Origin: Prado023 sp963697345
GTDB lineage: Bacteria; Actinomycetota; Actinomycetes; S36-B12; CAIYMF01
NCBI GenBank assembly: GCA_963697345.1
Contig: CAVONS010000018.1
Location: 1-64,000 of the forward strand
Direction: 5' to 3'
DNA: 64,000 nucleotides
Positions within the stretch are counted from its first letter, which is position 1; the number at the start of each line of letters is the position of its first letter. The position numbers and the translations under genes are program-made. The notes under the pieces are model-generated. The model searched no databases. It was not told the DNA's origin and saw only the letters and a program-made list of their open reading frames with translations. Shown here piece after piece: positions 53,698 through 63,157 of this stretch.

Positions 53698-56600
53698 ATG
53701 GATCTCTCTGGACTTCTCCCCGGCCTGCTCGAGGACCCGACGTTCGCACGCGCCGTTCGCGCTGAAGGCCCGCATGGGTCGATCGTCACGCCCGACGAGG
53801 CGATCCCGTTCCTCGCCGCCGGCATGGCCCGCCGCCGTCTCGTCCTGGCGGTCACGGCCACCACGCGGCAGGCCGAGGATCTCGCCGCCGCTGCCTCCAG
53901 CCTGATCGGCCCGAACCGCGTCGCTGTCCTGCCGGCGTGGGAGACGCTGCCGCACGAGCGCCTGAGCCCCAGCTCGGACACGGTCGGTCGACGGCTCGCG
54001 GTCCTTCGCCGGTTGGCCCACCCGGACGCGTCCGACGAGACGATCGGCGTGCTCGACCTGGTCGTGGCCCCGATCCGCGCACTCCTGCAGCCGATCGTGA
54101 TCGGCCTGGGTGACGTGCTGCCCGTCTCGGTACGCCCCGGCGACGAGGTCGCCCATGACGAGTTGGCCGAGACGCTGGTCAACATCGGGTACGCCCCGAC
54201 CGACCTGGTGGAGAAGCGCGGGCAGTTCGCGATCCGCGGCGGCATCCTCGACGTGTTCCCGCCCACCGAGGAACATCCGCTGCGCGTGGAGTTCTGGGGC
54301 GACGACGTCGAGGAGATCCGCTACTTCCGCGTCTCGGACCAACGCTCCCTGGAAGCCGCCCGGCATGGCCTGTGGGCGCCGCCCTGTCGCGAGCTGCTGC
54401 TCACGCCGGCGGTGCGCGAGCGGGCAGCCGCGCTGGCCGATCAGCACCCGGAACTGGCCGACATGTGCTCCAAGCTGGCGGAGGGGATCGCGGTCGAGGG
54501 CATGGAGGCACTGGCGCCCGTCCTCGCTGACGGGCTGGAGAGCGTGGTCGATGTGGTCGCGCGCAGCCAGACGAGCAGGGCTGCGCCGCTCGTGCTCCTC
54601 TGCGACCCGGAGCTGGTCGCGACCCGCGCCCATGACCTGGTGGCCACGAGCAACGAGTTCCTCGAAGCCTCGTGGCACAACGCGGCCGTGGGCAACACCA
54701 CCCCGATCGACCTGGGCCCGGCGACCTATCGGACCATCGACGAGGTCCGCTCCACCGCCGACGCACTCGACGTGGAGTGGTGGACCGCCGGCCCCTTCGG
54801 GATCGACGAGGACGCGATCACCCTTCCGGTTCGGGCGACCCCCGCGTACCGCGGCGACGGTGCCGCACTCGTGAAGGACCTTCGGGTGGCTCTGGGCGAG
54901 GGTCGCCGCGTGGTGGCCATCACCGCCGGACACGGCTCCGCCCAACGACTGGCCGAGCAGCTGGGGGCCGCCGATGTGGCAGCCCGGCTCGCCCCGGGGA
55001 TCACCCGCTGGCCCCCGGCCGCCGGGGTCGTCACGGTCAGCACCGGGCGCCTCGATCGCGGCCTGGAGGCCCCCGGCCTGCTGATCGTCACCGAGACCGA
55101 CATCCGCGGCCAGAAGGGCTCGACCCGGGACATGGCCCGGATGCCCTCGCGCCGGCGCAACACGGTGGACCCGCTGCAGCTGGCCGCAGGTGACTTCGTG
55201 GTCCACGAGCAGCACGGGGTCGGGCGCTACGTCGAGATGACCCAGCGCACGGTCGGCGGGGCGACCCGTGAGTACCTCGTGCTCGAGTACGCCCCGGGCA
55301 AGCGCGGCCAGCCGCCCGATCGCCTCTACGTGCCGACCGACCAGCTCGACCAGGTGACGCGCTACGTCGGCGGCGAGGCGCCCAGCGTGCACCGGCTGGG
55401 AGGCGCGGACTGGCAGCAGACGAAGACCCGGGCGCGCCGTGCCGTGCGCCAGATCGCCGGCGAGCTGGTCAAGCTCTACGCCGCGCGGCAGCAGGCCGTC
55501 GGCTACGCGTTCGGCCCCGACACCCCGTGGCAGCGCGAGCTCGAGGACGCCTTCGCCTACGTCGAGACACCCGACCAGGACTCGACCATCAACGAGGTCA
55601 AGGCCGACATGGAGCAGGCGACGCCCATGGATCGCCTCGTGTGTGGTGATGTCGGCTACGGCAAGACCGAGATCGCGGTCCGCGCCGCGTTCAAGGCTGT
55701 GCAGGACGGCAAGCAGGTCGCGGTCCTGGTGCCCACGACGCTGCTGGTCCAGCAGCACTTCCAGACGTTCTCCGACCGGTACTCCGGCTTCCCCGTCAAG
55801 GTCGCTGCGCTCTCGCGGTTCCAGACCGACAAGGAGGCTCGCGAGGTCCTGGTCGGCCTGGCCGACGGGACCATCGATGTCGTCATCGGCACTCACCGGC
55901 TGTTCAGCAGCCAGACGCGCTTCAAGGACCTCGGCCTGCTGATCGTCGACGAGGAGCAGCGCTTCGGCGTCGAGCACAAGGAGCACATCAAGGCCCTGCG
56001 GACCAACGTCGACGTCCTGACGATGTCGGCCACCCCGATCCCGCGGACGCTGGAGATGGCGGTCACCGGCATTCGTGAGATGTCGACCATCCTGACCCCG
56101 CCTGAGGAGCGCCACCCCATCCTGACCTATGTCGGGGCCTACGACCCGAAGCAGATCTCAGCGGCGATCCGCCGTGAGCTGATGCGCGACGGGCAGGTGT
56201 TCTTCGTGCACAACCGGGTCGAGTCGATCGAGCGGGTCGCTGCGAAGCTGCGCGACCTGGTGCCGGAGGCGCGGATCACCGTGGCTCACGGCCAGATGAA
56301 CGAGCACACCCTCGAGTCGCTCATCGTCGACTTCTGGGAGAAGCGCTCCGACGTGCTCGTCTCGACCACGATCGTCGAGTCCGGCCTGGACATCCCCAAT
56401 GCCAACACGCTGATCGTGGACCGCGCTGACGCGTTCGGCCTGAGCCAGCTCCACCAGCTGCGGGGCCGGGTCGGCCGCGGCCGTGAGCGCGCCTACGCGT
56501 ACTTCCTGTACCCGCCGGAGAAGCCGCTGACCCAGACCGCCCACGATCGGTTGGCCACCATTGCGGCCCACACCGACCTGGGCGCCGGCATGCGCGTGGC

Positions 56601-57216
56601 GATGAAGGACCTGGAGATCCGGGGGGCGGGGAACATGCTCGGCGGCGAGCAGTCGGGCCATATCGCCGACGTCGGCTTCGACCTGTACGTCCGCCTCGTC
56701 GGAGAGGCCCTGGCCGAGTACCGCGGGGACGCGGGCGCGGAGCTGGCCGAGGTGAAGGTCGAGCTGCCCGTCGATGCCCACATCCCGCACACCTACGTCA
56801 CCGGCGAGCGGCTCCGGCTGGAGGCCTACCGCCGGATCGCGGGGGCCAGTGACGATGCCGCGATCGACGAGGTCGTCGATGAGCTGCGCGATCGCTACGG
56901 ACCCCTGCCCGAGCCGGTCCAGCGGCTGATCGAGGTGGCCCGCCTGCGCGCGCTGGCTCGCTCCGCGGGCGTCAGCGAGGTGGTCATGGCAGGCCCGCAC
57001 GTGCGCTTCGGCGGGGTTGACCTGCCCGAGTCACGGCAGCTGCGCCTGCTTCGTCTCTACAAGGGCACACAGGTCAAGCCGGTGACGCGCACGATCCTGG
57101 TCCCGCGCCCCAAGCCGGCCACGATGGGTGCTGCACCCGTGATCGACGCTCCCCTCGTAGCATGGGCCCGTGAGGTGATCGGCTCGGTCATCCTCGAACC
57201 GATCGGAGTCAAGTGA
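53698..57216 (+). CDS. mfd: Transcription-repair coupling factor Mfd
   Basis: A 1172-residue translocase that removes stalled RNA polymerase and recruits UvrA. Domains in order: UvrB-homology region (LPGLLEDPTFARAVRAEG to FWGDDVEEIR), the RNA-polymerase interaction domain (DFVVHEQHGVGRYVEM), the helicase with GDVGYGKTEIAVRAAF, ADGTIDVVIGTHRL, DEEQRFGVEHKE (DEEQ) and DVLTMSATPIPRTLEMAV, and the C-terminal TRCF domain. The ATG at 53698 follows the family start (MDLSGLLPGLLED). Confidence 0.95.
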   Translation: MDLSGLLPGLLEDPTFARAVRAEGPHGSIVTPDEAIPFLAAGMARRRLVLAVTATTRQAEDLAAAASSLIGPNRVAVLPAWETLPHERLSPSSDTVGRRLAVLRRLAHPDASDETIGVLDLVVAPIRALLQPIVIGLGDVLPVSVRPGDEVAHDELAETLVNIGYAPTDLVEKRGQFAIRGGILDVFPPTEEHPLRVEFWGDDVEEIRYFRVSDQRSLEAARHGLWAPPCRELLLTPAVRERAAALADQHPELADMCSKLAEGIAVEGMEALAPVLADGLESVVDVVARSQTSRAAPLVLLCDPELVATRAHDLVATSNEFLEASWHNAAVGNTTPIDLGPATYRTIDEVRSTADALDVEWWTAGPFGIDEDAITLPVRATPAYRGDGAALVKDLRVALGEGRRVVAITAGHGSAQRLAEQLGAADVAARLAPGITRWPPAAGVVTVSTGRLDRGLEAPGLLIVTETDIRGQKGSTRDMARMPSRRRNTVDPLQLAAGDFVVHEQHGVGRYVEMTQRTVGGATREYLVLEYAPGKRGQPPDRLYVPTDQLDQVTRYVGGEAPSVHRLGGADWQQTKTRARRAVRQIAGELVKLYAARQQAVGYAFGPDTPWQRELEDAFAYVETPDQDSTINEVKADMEQATPMDRLVCGDVGYGKTEIAVRAAFKAVQDGKQVAVLVPTTLLVQQHFQTFSDRYSGFPVKVAALSRFQTDKEAREVLVGLADGTIDVVIGTHRLFSSQTRFKDLGLLIVDEEQRFGVEHKEHIKALRTNVDVLTMSATPIPRTLEMAVTGIREMSTILTPPEERHPILTYVGAYDPKQISAAIRRELMRDGQVFFVHNRVESIERVAAKLRDLVPEARITVAHGQMNEHTLESLIVDFWEKRSDVLVSTTIVESGLDIPNANTLIVDRADAFGLSQLHQLRGRVGRGRERAYAYFLYPPEKPLTQTAHDRLATIAAHTDLGAGMRVAMKDLEIRGAGNMLGGEQSGHIADVGFDLYVRLVGEALAEYRGDAGAELAEVKVELPVDAHIPHTYVTGERLRLEAYRRIAGASDDAAIDEVVDELRDRYGPLPEPVQRLIEVARLRALARSAGVSEVVMAGPHVRFGGVDLPESRQLRLLRLYKGTQVKPVTRTILVPRPKPATMGAAPVIDAPLVAWAREVIGSVILEPIGVK

Positions 57217-57836
57217 TGCCTCGACGCGCCATCGCCCTGGGTTTCGGGGTCCTGCTCCTGGCCGGATGCTCCACCCAGGGGGCCGGGCAGTCCGTCGTGC
57301 TCGACTCCGGGCAGGCGGCCGTGTCCAGCGAGTTCCGGGTCCCCCAGCAGGAGATCGCCGATTCCGTGGGTGCTGTGATGGCCGGGCTCAACCAGCCGCC
57401 AGGTGAGCCGCCGCCGGGCCTGGCCACCGCGGCCACGGAACGGATCGTGCTCAACAGGCTGATCCTCAGCTACGCGCAGGGCAACGGCATCGAGCTGACC
57501 CAGACGCAGGTCGAGGCGGGCCTCGAGCAGTTGGTCGTGGACAGCGGGGGCCAGACGGCCCTCAACGATCTCGCGCTGCAGTCGGGCATCCCGCTGGACG
57601 AGCTCGAGGACACCATCGCCACCAACCTCCTGGTCACCCGGATCGGATCTGCCCTGAACGCCACCGGTGATGCGGCGGCCCAGGTGGAGTCCGCCCGCGT
57701 CGCCCTCTCGGAGTACTCGGCGCAGATCGACGTCGCCGTGGCCCCGAGGTACGGGACGTGGGATGACGAGCAGCTGGCCATCGTGACCGGCTCGGACCTG
57801 ACCCAGCCCGCTGTCCAGGGCGAGGCCAGCCAGTAG
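57216..57836 (+). CDS. SurA-N-like lipoprotein
   Basis: A 206-residue predicted lipoprotein with lipobox LLLAGCSTQ near residue 18. The body has the SurA N-terminal chaperone-like pattern of short helices (VPQQEIADSVGAVMAGLN, ERIVLNRLILSYAQGNGIEL with TQTQVEAGLEQLV). It sits between mfd and mazG, the standard actinobacterial order. The start ATG shares bases with the mfd stop. It may help folding of secreted proteins. Confidence 0.78.
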   Translation: MPRRAIALGFGVLLLAGCSTQGAGQSVVLDSGQAAVSSEFRVPQQEIADSVGAVMAGLNQPPGEPPPGLATAATERIVLNRLILSYAQGNGIELTQTQVEAGLEQLVVDSGGQTALNDLALQSGIPLDELEDTIATNLLVTRIGSALNATGDAAAQVESARVALSEYSAQIDVAVAPRYGTWDDEQLAIVTGSDLTQPAVQGEASQ

Positions 57837-58547
57837 ATGACGGCCGTCGGCCCCGGGCCCCGCGACGTACCCAGCCCGAGCGGCACCGCCCTCCTGGAGC
57901 TCATCACGGTCATGGACACGCTGCGCTCGCCCGGCGGGTGCCCGTGGGACGCCGAACAGACCCACCAATCGCTGGTCTCCTACCTGACCGAGGAGGCGCA
58001 CGAGGCGGTTGAGGCGATCGAGACCGGGGACCGTGCGGCCATGCGCGAGGAGCTCGGTGACGTCCTGCTGCAGGTCATGTTCCACTCCCGCATCGCCCAG
58101 GAGGATCCCGCCGATCCCTGGTCGATCGATGACGTGGCTGCCGGGATCGCGGCCAAGCTGGTTGCTCGCCATCCGCACGTCTTCGGCGACGAGACGGCCG
58201 AGTCGGCTGCCCACGTGGAGTCGGTATGGCTGGCCCGCAAGACGGCCGAGAAGTCCCGCGACTCGGTGCTTGACGGCATCCCCACCGGGCTGCCCGCCCT
58301 GCTGCTCGCAGCCAAGATGCACTACCGCGTCACCCACGGCGGGGTGGTGGTGCCCCCAGCGGACCCGGACATGGCACAGCGAGCCGCGCGTGCCCTTGAT
58401 GACGTGGGCCCCGACGGCGTCGGCGAGCTGCTGCTCGCACTGGCCACGGGCGCACTCGATCGTGGGGTCGACCCCGAATCCGCGCTGCGTGGGGCTCTGC
58501 GCAGTCACGCGGAGCGGGTTCGCGGGGTGGAGTCGGGCTCTGCCTGA
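57837..58547 (+). CDS. mazG: MazG nucleoside triphosphate pyrophosphohydrolase
   Basis: Hydrolyses non-canonical or excess NTPs. The 236-residue protein has MDTLRSPGGCPWDAEQTHQSL, the metal-binding EEAHEAVEAIE (ExxE) and ELGDVLLQVMFHSRIAQE (ExxD). A second, degenerate half follows. It starts at the base after the lipoprotein stop. Confidence 0.9.
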   Translation: MTAVGPGPRDVPSPSGTALLELITVMDTLRSPGGCPWDAEQTHQSLVSYLTEEAHEAVEAIETGDRAAMREELGDVLLQVMFHSRIAQEDPADPWSIDDVAAGIAAKLVARHPHVFGDETAESAAHVESVWLARKTAEKSRDSVLDGIPTGLPALLLAAKMHYRVTHGGVVVPPADPDMAQRAARALDDVGPDGVGELLLALATGALDRGVDPESALRGALRSHAERVRGVESGSA

Positions 58548-58663
58548 GCATGCCCGCGGGGTTCTCCGTCAACAGGAGCCCGGCGACCTGAGTCGGTAGT
58601 CTGGCGGGGGTGCGGGCGCCCCGATCGCTCGCCGTTCGACCAACAATCTGATGGGAGCATCCT

Positions 58664-59974
58664 GTGGCAAGTATCGATGTGGTGATCGCGCGCGAGATCC
58701 TGGATTCGCGTGGCAACCCGACCGTCGAGGTCGAGGTCGCGCTGGAGGATGGTTCGACTGGCCGGGCCGCTGTGCCCTCGGGCGCGTCGACCGGAGCCTT
58801 CGAGGCGTGCGAGTTGCGTGACGGCGACAAGTCCCGCTACCTGGGCAAGGGCGTGCTCAAGGCGGTGGCCAACGTGGAGGACGAGATCGCTCCGGCGATC
58901 CTGGGCTTCGACGCCTCCGAGCAGCGCCTGATCGACCAGACGATGATCGACCTGGACGGTACCGCCAACAAGGAGCGCCTGGGCGCCAACGCGATCCTCG
59001 GCGTCTCGCTGGCTGTGGCCAAGGCCGCGGCTGAGTCCGCCGGCCTGCCGCTGTTCCGCTACTTGGGTGGGCCCAATGCCTACCTGCTGCCCGTGCCGAT
59101 GATGAACATCATCAACGGCGGTTCGCATGCCGACTCCGACGTCGACTTCCAGGAGTTCATGATCGCCCCGATCGGCGCCGAGACGTTCGCGGAGGCGCTG
59201 CGCAAGGGTGCTGAGGTCTACCACGCGCTCAAGGGCGTGCTGAAGTCCAAGGGCTACGCGACCGGCCTGGGCGACGAGGGCGGCTTCGCCCCGAACCTGC
59301 CCAGCAACCGCGCCGCCCTCGAGCTCATCGTCGAGGCGATCGAGAAGGCCGGCTTCACGCCGGGCACCGACATCGCGCTGGCCATGGATGTCGCCGCCCA
59401 GGAGTTCTACGGCAACGTGCTCAAGGGCTCCGGCGAGGTCAAGCCGAACGAGTACTTCGTCGAGGGCGTGGCCAAGAGCACCGACCAGATGGTCGAGTAC
59501 TACACCGGCCTGGTCGCCGACTTCCCGATCGTCTCGATCGAGGACCCGCTCGGCGAGGACGAGTGGGCCGACTGGACCGCCATCACCGCGGCCCTGGGCG
59601 ACAAGGTGCAGATCGTGGGCGACGACCACTACGTCACCAACACGAGTCGCATCCTGCGGGGCATCGAGGAGAAGACGGCCAATGCCCTGCTGGTGAAGGT
59701 CAACCAGATCGGGTCGCTGACCGAGACGGCCGAGGCTGTCGAGGCGGCACACCGCGCCGGCTTCAAGACGATGATGAGCCACCGGTCCGGTGAGACCGAG
59801 GACTCGACCATTGCCGACCTGGCCGTCGCGTTCAACTGTGGCCAGATCAAGTCCGGTGCCCCCGCCCGTTCGGACCGCGTGGCGAAGTACAACCAGCTGC
59901 TGCGCATCGAGGACGAGCTCGATGACGCGGCACGGTACGCCGGGGCTGCGGCGTTCCCGAGGTTCACCGCCTGA
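58664..59974 (+). CDS. eno: Enolase Eno
   Basis: Converts 2-phosphoglycerate to phosphoenolpyruvate; PEP also drives the PTS. The 436-residue protein shows DSRGNPTVEVEV, VPSGASTGAFEACELRDGD, NIINGGSHADSDVDFQEFM, the metal Asp in LAMDVAAQEF, SIEDPLGEDEW and VKVNQIGSLTE. GGGAG precedes the GTG. Confidence 0.97.
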   Translation: MASIDVVIAREILDSRGNPTVEVEVALEDGSTGRAAVPSGASTGAFEACELRDGDKSRYLGKGVLKAVANVEDEIAPAILGFDASEQRLIDQTMIDLDGTANKERLGANAILGVSLAVAKAAAESAGLPLFRYLGGPNAYLLPVPMMNIINGGSHADSDVDFQEFMIAPIGAETFAEALRKGAEVYHALKGVLKSKGYATGLGDEGGFAPNLPSNRAALELIVEAIEKAGFTPGTDIALAMDVAAQEFYGNVLKGSGEVKPNEYFVEGVAKSTDQMVEYYTGLVADFPIVSIEDPLGEDEWADWTAITAALGDKVQIVGDDHYVTNTSRILRGIEEKTANALLVKVNQIGSLTETAEAVEAAHRAGFKTMMSHRSGETEDSTIADLAVAFNCGQIKSGAPARSDRVAKYNQLLRIEDELDDAARYAGAAAFPRFTA

Positions 59975-59979
59975 CCGTG

Positions 59980-60017
59980 GGAGGATGAACGGCATGCCAG
60001 CCGGTCGTTCATCCTCC
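59980..60017 (+). promoter_or_regulatory. Hairpin that pairs the ftsB ribosome site
   Basis: GGAGGATGAACG (59980-59991) is a perfect 12-bp complement of CGTTCATCCTCC (60006-60017), with a 14-base loop. The left arm holds the GGGAGG ribosome site and the first ATG (59985). The likely start ATG (59994) is in the loop. The stem would block translation of ftsB unless ribosomes or another factor melt it; it also lies five bases after eno and could cut its transcript. Confidence 0.7.
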
Positions 60018-60488
60018 ACCCGGCGCGACCGGAAGCCCGACTCCCGACGCCCAGTGCTCTCCGCTCGCGCGGGGGCTGCGCTGGGCGTCGTCGTCGTCCT
60101 CATCACGATCCTGGCCATCCCCTTCCGCGAGTGGATCACCCAGGGAACCCGGATCGCCGACCTGGAGACCCAGGTGGCCTGGCACACCCAGCGCGTCGCC
60201 GATCTCGAGGCAGCCCACAAGCGCTGGAAGGACCCCGCCTACATCGAGGCCCAGGCCCGCGCGCGCCTGCACTTCGTGCGTCCGGGCGAGGTCGGCTATG
60301 TGGTCCTGACCGACGAGACGGCCGCGGCCCCGGAGACCACCCAGACCCGGCCGATGGCCGCCGCACCCAAGGGCGGCCCGTGGTGGAGCGCGGTCTGGAC
60401 GACCGTTGAGCAGGCGGCGGACCCGGAGGCGCAGGCACCTCCCCAGGCGCCCGCCCCCGCCGAGCCGGCGGAGAGCTACGGGCAGTGA
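59994..60488 (+). CDS. ftsB: FtsB/DivIC family septum formation initiator
   Basis: A 164-residue divisome protein: basic N-terminus, one membrane helix (ALGVVVVLITILAIPFREW) and a coiled coil (IADLETQVAWHTQRVADLEA) with the FtsB/DivIC signature KDPAYIEAQARARLHFVRPG and EVGYVVL. The C-terminus is Pro/Ala-rich. ATG 59994 is chosen from spacing to GGGAGG. Eno-ftsB-DUF501-ppx is a fixed actinobacterial order. It joins FtsL and FtsQ at the septum. Confidence 0.88.
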   Translation: MPAGRSSSTRRDRKPDSRRPVLSARAGAALGVVVVLITILAIPFREWITQGTRIADLETQVAWHTQRVADLEAAHKRWKDPAYIEAQARARLHFVRPGEVGYVVLTDETAAAPETTQTRPMAAAPKGGPWWSAVWTTVEQAADPEAQAPPQAPAPAEPAESYGQ

Positions 60489-61039
60489 CTGCCCCCTCGC
60501 CGGATTCCGGTGGCTGGCCCGCCAGTGAGCAGGACCTCGGGGCCGTCGCCGCGCAGCTGGGTCGGCCCGTGCGGTCCGTGCACGACATCGCCCACCGGTG
60601 CAGCTGCACCCGCCCCGATGTCGTGCGCACCGAGCCCCAGCTGCCGGATGGCACGCCCTTCCCGACGCTGTACTACCTGACCTGCCCGCGAGCCACCAGT
60701 GCCATCGGCACGCTGGAGGCCGACGGTGTCATGAAGCAGATGGCCGCCCGCCTCGCGGAGGACCCCGAGCTGGCCGCGTCCTACGCTGCGGCCCACGAGT
60801 CCTACCTCGCCGAGCGGGAGGAGCTCGGGCACGTCGAGCACATCGTGGGGATCAGCGCGGGTGGTATGCCCGACCGGGTCAAGTGCCTGCACGTGCTGGT
60901 CGCCCACTCCCTGGCTGCCGGTCCCGGCGTGAACCCCCTGGGCGACCAGGCGCTGGGGATCCTGGCCGAGCGGGGCATCACACCCCTGGCCGCCTGGGGC
61001 GGCTCCCTGCCCGGATGTGTGCCCCAGGACGCATCGTGA
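60485..61039 (+). CDS. DUF501 family protein
   Basis: A 184-residue protein of unknown function in the DUF501 family, found beside ftsB and ppx. Blocks: HDIAHRCSCTRPDVV, TLYYLTCPRATSAIGTLEADG, VGISAGGMPDRVKCLHVLVA and GVNPLGDQAL. The conserved Cys and His residues suggest metal binding. It overlaps ftsB and ppx by four bases each. Confidence 0.85.
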   Translation: MTAPSPDSGGWPASEQDLGAVAAQLGRPVRSVHDIAHRCSCTRPDVVRTEPQLPDGTPFPTLYYLTCPRATSAIGTLEADGVMKQMAARLAEDPELAASYAAAHESYLAEREELGHVEHIVGISAGGMPDRVKCLHVLVAHSLAAGPGVNPLGDQALGILAERGITPLAAWGGSLPGCVPQDAS

Positions 61040-62022
61040 CCGTCCGGCGCGCCGCGGCGATCGACTGCGGCACCAACTCGATCCGGCTGCTGATCGCGGA
61101 TGTCGATGTGGAGCGCGGGACTGCGCAGGACGTCGTCCGCGAGATGACGGTCGTCCGGCTGGGTGAGGGCGTGGACGCGACGGGCGCGTTCTCCGCCTCG
61201 GCGCTGGAGCGCACGTTCGCGGCCTGCCGGGACTACGCGCAGCTCCTGCGCGAAGCCGGCAGCCCGCCGATGCGGTTCGTCGCGACCTCCGCCTCGCGCG
61301 ATGTGTCCAACCGCTCGCAGTTCGTCGACGGAGTGCAGACGATCCTCGGGGTGGCTCCCGAGGTGATCAGCGGCCAGGAGGAGGGGGCGCTGTCCTTCGC
61401 CGGCGCGACCGCGGGGATTCCCCCGGGCACGCAGGCACCCTTCCTCGTCGTGGACATCGGGGGTGGCTCGACGGAGTTCGTCCTCGGCGCCGACGCGCCC
61501 ACCCACCGCACGAGTGTCGACGTCGGCTGTGTCCGGATGACCGAGCGGCACATGGCCGGGGACCCGCCGACCCCCGAGCAGGTCGCGGCCGCCCGGATCG
61601 ACATCGACGCGGCGATCGCGCAGGCCGGCGCTGTGGTCCCCTTCGCCGAGGCGGCCACTCTTGTCGGGTTGGCGGGCTCGGTGACCACGGTCGCAGCCCT
61701 GGCGCTGGAGCTTCCCGCCTATGACGCGCAGATGATCCATCACAGTCGCATCCCCGTGGCCGAGGTACGCAGGGTCAGTGATGCCCTGCTGGTGATGACC
61801 CGTGCCGAGCGTGCTGCGCTTCCGGTCATGCATCCCGGGCGGGTCGACGTCATCGGGGCCGGCGCCCTGGTGCTGCGAAGGATCATGGATGCCACCGGTG
61901 CTGCCGACGTGCTGGTCAGCGAGCACGACATCCTCGACGGGGTCGCGCGGTCAGTGGCGGCCCGGCCTGAGACATGGGCGATGCCGCCGGACGAGCCTGG
62001 CCGCCCCGCTGCCCCAAGATGA
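61036..62022 (+). CDS. ppx: Ppx/GppA exopolyphosphatase
   Basis: An ASKHA-fold phosphatase of 328 residues acting on polyphosphate or pppGpp. Motifs: AAIDCGTNSIRLLIADV, FVATSASRDVSNR, VISGQEEGALSFAGA, VVDIGGGSTEFVLG and GLAGSVTTVAALAL. It is the short actinobacterial form without the C-terminal HD domain. The GTG overlaps the DUF501 stop. Confidence 0.92.
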   Translation: MTVRRAAAIDCGTNSIRLLIADVDVERGTAQDVVREMTVVRLGEGVDATGAFSASALERTFAACRDYAQLLREAGSPPMRFVATSASRDVSNRSQFVDGVQTILGVAPEVISGQEEGALSFAGATAGIPPGTQAPFLVVDIGGGSTEFVLGADAPTHRTSVDVGCVRMTERHMAGDPPTPEQVAAARIDIDAAIAQAGAVVPFAEAATLVGLAGSVTTVAALALELPAYDAQMIHHSRIPVAEVRRVSDALLVMTRAERAALPVMHPGRVDVIGAGALVLRRIMDATGAADVLVSEHDILDGVARSVAARPETWAMPPDEPGRPAAPR

Positions 62023-62054
62023 GCGGGGGAACCCTGCGCGCCGGTCCTCGGCCG

Positions 62055-62060
62055 TAGGCT
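62055..62060 (+). promoter_or_regulatory. -10 element (TAGGCT) of a leaderless transcript
   Basis: TAGGCT fits TANNNT and lies six bases before the ATG at 62067. Confidence 0.55.
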
Positions 62061-62066
62061 GTGCCC

Positions 62067-62582
62067 ATGCCCAGCCTTGCCGTCACTGTCATCGGCCGCG
62101 ATCGTCCGGGGATCATCGCCGAGGTCACCGGCGTCCTGGCAGAACTTGGTGGCAACCTCGAGGACTCCTCGATGACCCTGCTGCGCGGGCACTTCACGTG
62201 GACACTGATCGTGGATATCGACGCACCCGCGCAGGAGATCGCTGCTCGCCTTGCCCATCTGCACGACGACCAGCTGGTGGTCTCCGTCCTGCCCGTGGGT
62301 CCGGATCAGGCCCACGGTGGGGAGGCTGGCTATGTGCTCAGCGTCCATGGGGCCGACCACCCGGGCATCGTCGCGGGTGTGACCGCCGCCCTGGCCGCGA
62401 GCGGAGGCAACATCACGGACCTGTCCACGCGGCTGGGAAAGGGGGGCCTGTACCTGCTGGTTGCCGAGGTGAGCCTTCCCCCGGACGTGGATGTCGTCGA
62501 GCTCGGCGCGCAGCTGGCTGATGCGGGTCGGACCCTCGGAGTCGGGGTGTCCCTTCGACCGGCCGACTCCGACGTCCTGTAG
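62067..62582 (+). CDS. Two-ACT-domain protein (GcvR-like)
   Basis: A 171-residue protein with two ACT domains: VTVIGRDRPGIIAEVTGVLAE (then GGNLEDSSMTLLRG) and LSVHGADHPGIVAGVTAALA (then GGNITDLSTRLGKGG). ACT domains bind amino acids; similar proteins regulate glycine cleavage or serve as sensors. The ATG at 62067 is set by the leaderless spacing. Next is def. Confidence 0.82.
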   Translation: MPSLAVTVIGRDRPGIIAEVTGVLAELGGNLEDSSMTLLRGHFTWTLIVDIDAPAQEIAARLAHLHDDQLVVSVLPVGPDQAHGGEAGYVLSVHGADHPGIVAGVTAALAASGGNITDLSTRLGKGGLYLLVAEVSLPPDVDVVELGAQLADAGRTLGVGVSLRPADSDVL

Positions 62583-62589
62583 CCGCACG

Positions 62590-63138
62590 ATGACTGACAG
62601 CAGGCCCCGGCTGCCCATGCCCGACCTTCCGCCAGGCCGTGTCCTGCCGGTGGTCGTGGCGGCCGACCTCGTGCTGGCGACGCGTTGTGCCGAGGTGGAT
62701 CCCGCAGACCCCGAGGTCGTGCAGCTGGCCGCGGACCTCGTGGCGACCATGGTGGTCTCACCGGGATGCGTCGGGCTGGCAGCCAACCAGGTCGGCGTCG
62801 GCAAGCGGCTCTTCAGCCTCGATGTCTCGGCGCACCCGAAGACCCGGACCACCCATGGATCCTTCGTCCTGGTGAACCCGGTCATCGAGTCGGCGTCGCG
62901 CAACGAGCGTGGCCGGGAGGGCTGCATGTCGGTCCCGGACTTCACCGGCGACGTCCGCCGCGCCACCCGCCTGACCGTGTCGGGCTGCCTGCCGGTGACC
63001 GGCGAGCAGGTCACACTGGTCACTGACGCCTTCGAGGCCAGAGCGCTGCAGCACGAGATCGACCACCTCGATGGCAAGCTCTTCCTCGACAGAGTGGCCG
63101 GTGCCCACGCGATCCATCCGCGCACCACCTACCTTTGA
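62590..63138 (+). CDS. def: Peptide deformylase
   Basis: Removes the formyl group from nascent proteins. The 182-residue enzyme keeps the three motifs: GCVGLAANQVG, EGCMSVPDF (with the metal Cys) and LQHEIDHLDGKLF. Motif II is EGCMS for the usual EGCLS. It begins seven bases after the ACT gene and precedes a tRNA gene. Confidence 0.92.
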   Translation: MTDSRPRLPMPDLPPGRVLPVVVAADLVLATRCAEVDPADPEVVQLAADLVATMVVSPGCVGLAANQVGVGKRLFSLDVSAHPKTRTTHGSFVLVNPVIESASRNERGREGCMSVPDFTGDVRRATRLTVSGCLPVTGEQVTLVTDAFEARALQHEIDHLDGKLFLDRVAGAHAIHPRTTYL

Positions 63139-63157
63139 CCACGTCCCACCAGGCCGG

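Noticed and set aside
53407..56115. Long open frame opposite mfd (902 codons, minus strand)
   Set aside because: It is the antisense shadow of a clearly recognisable Mfd and has no family motifs; long antisense frames are expected at this base composition.
58505..60220. 571-codon minus-strand frame opposite eno
   Set aside because: Antisense shadow of enolase; no recognisable protein features.
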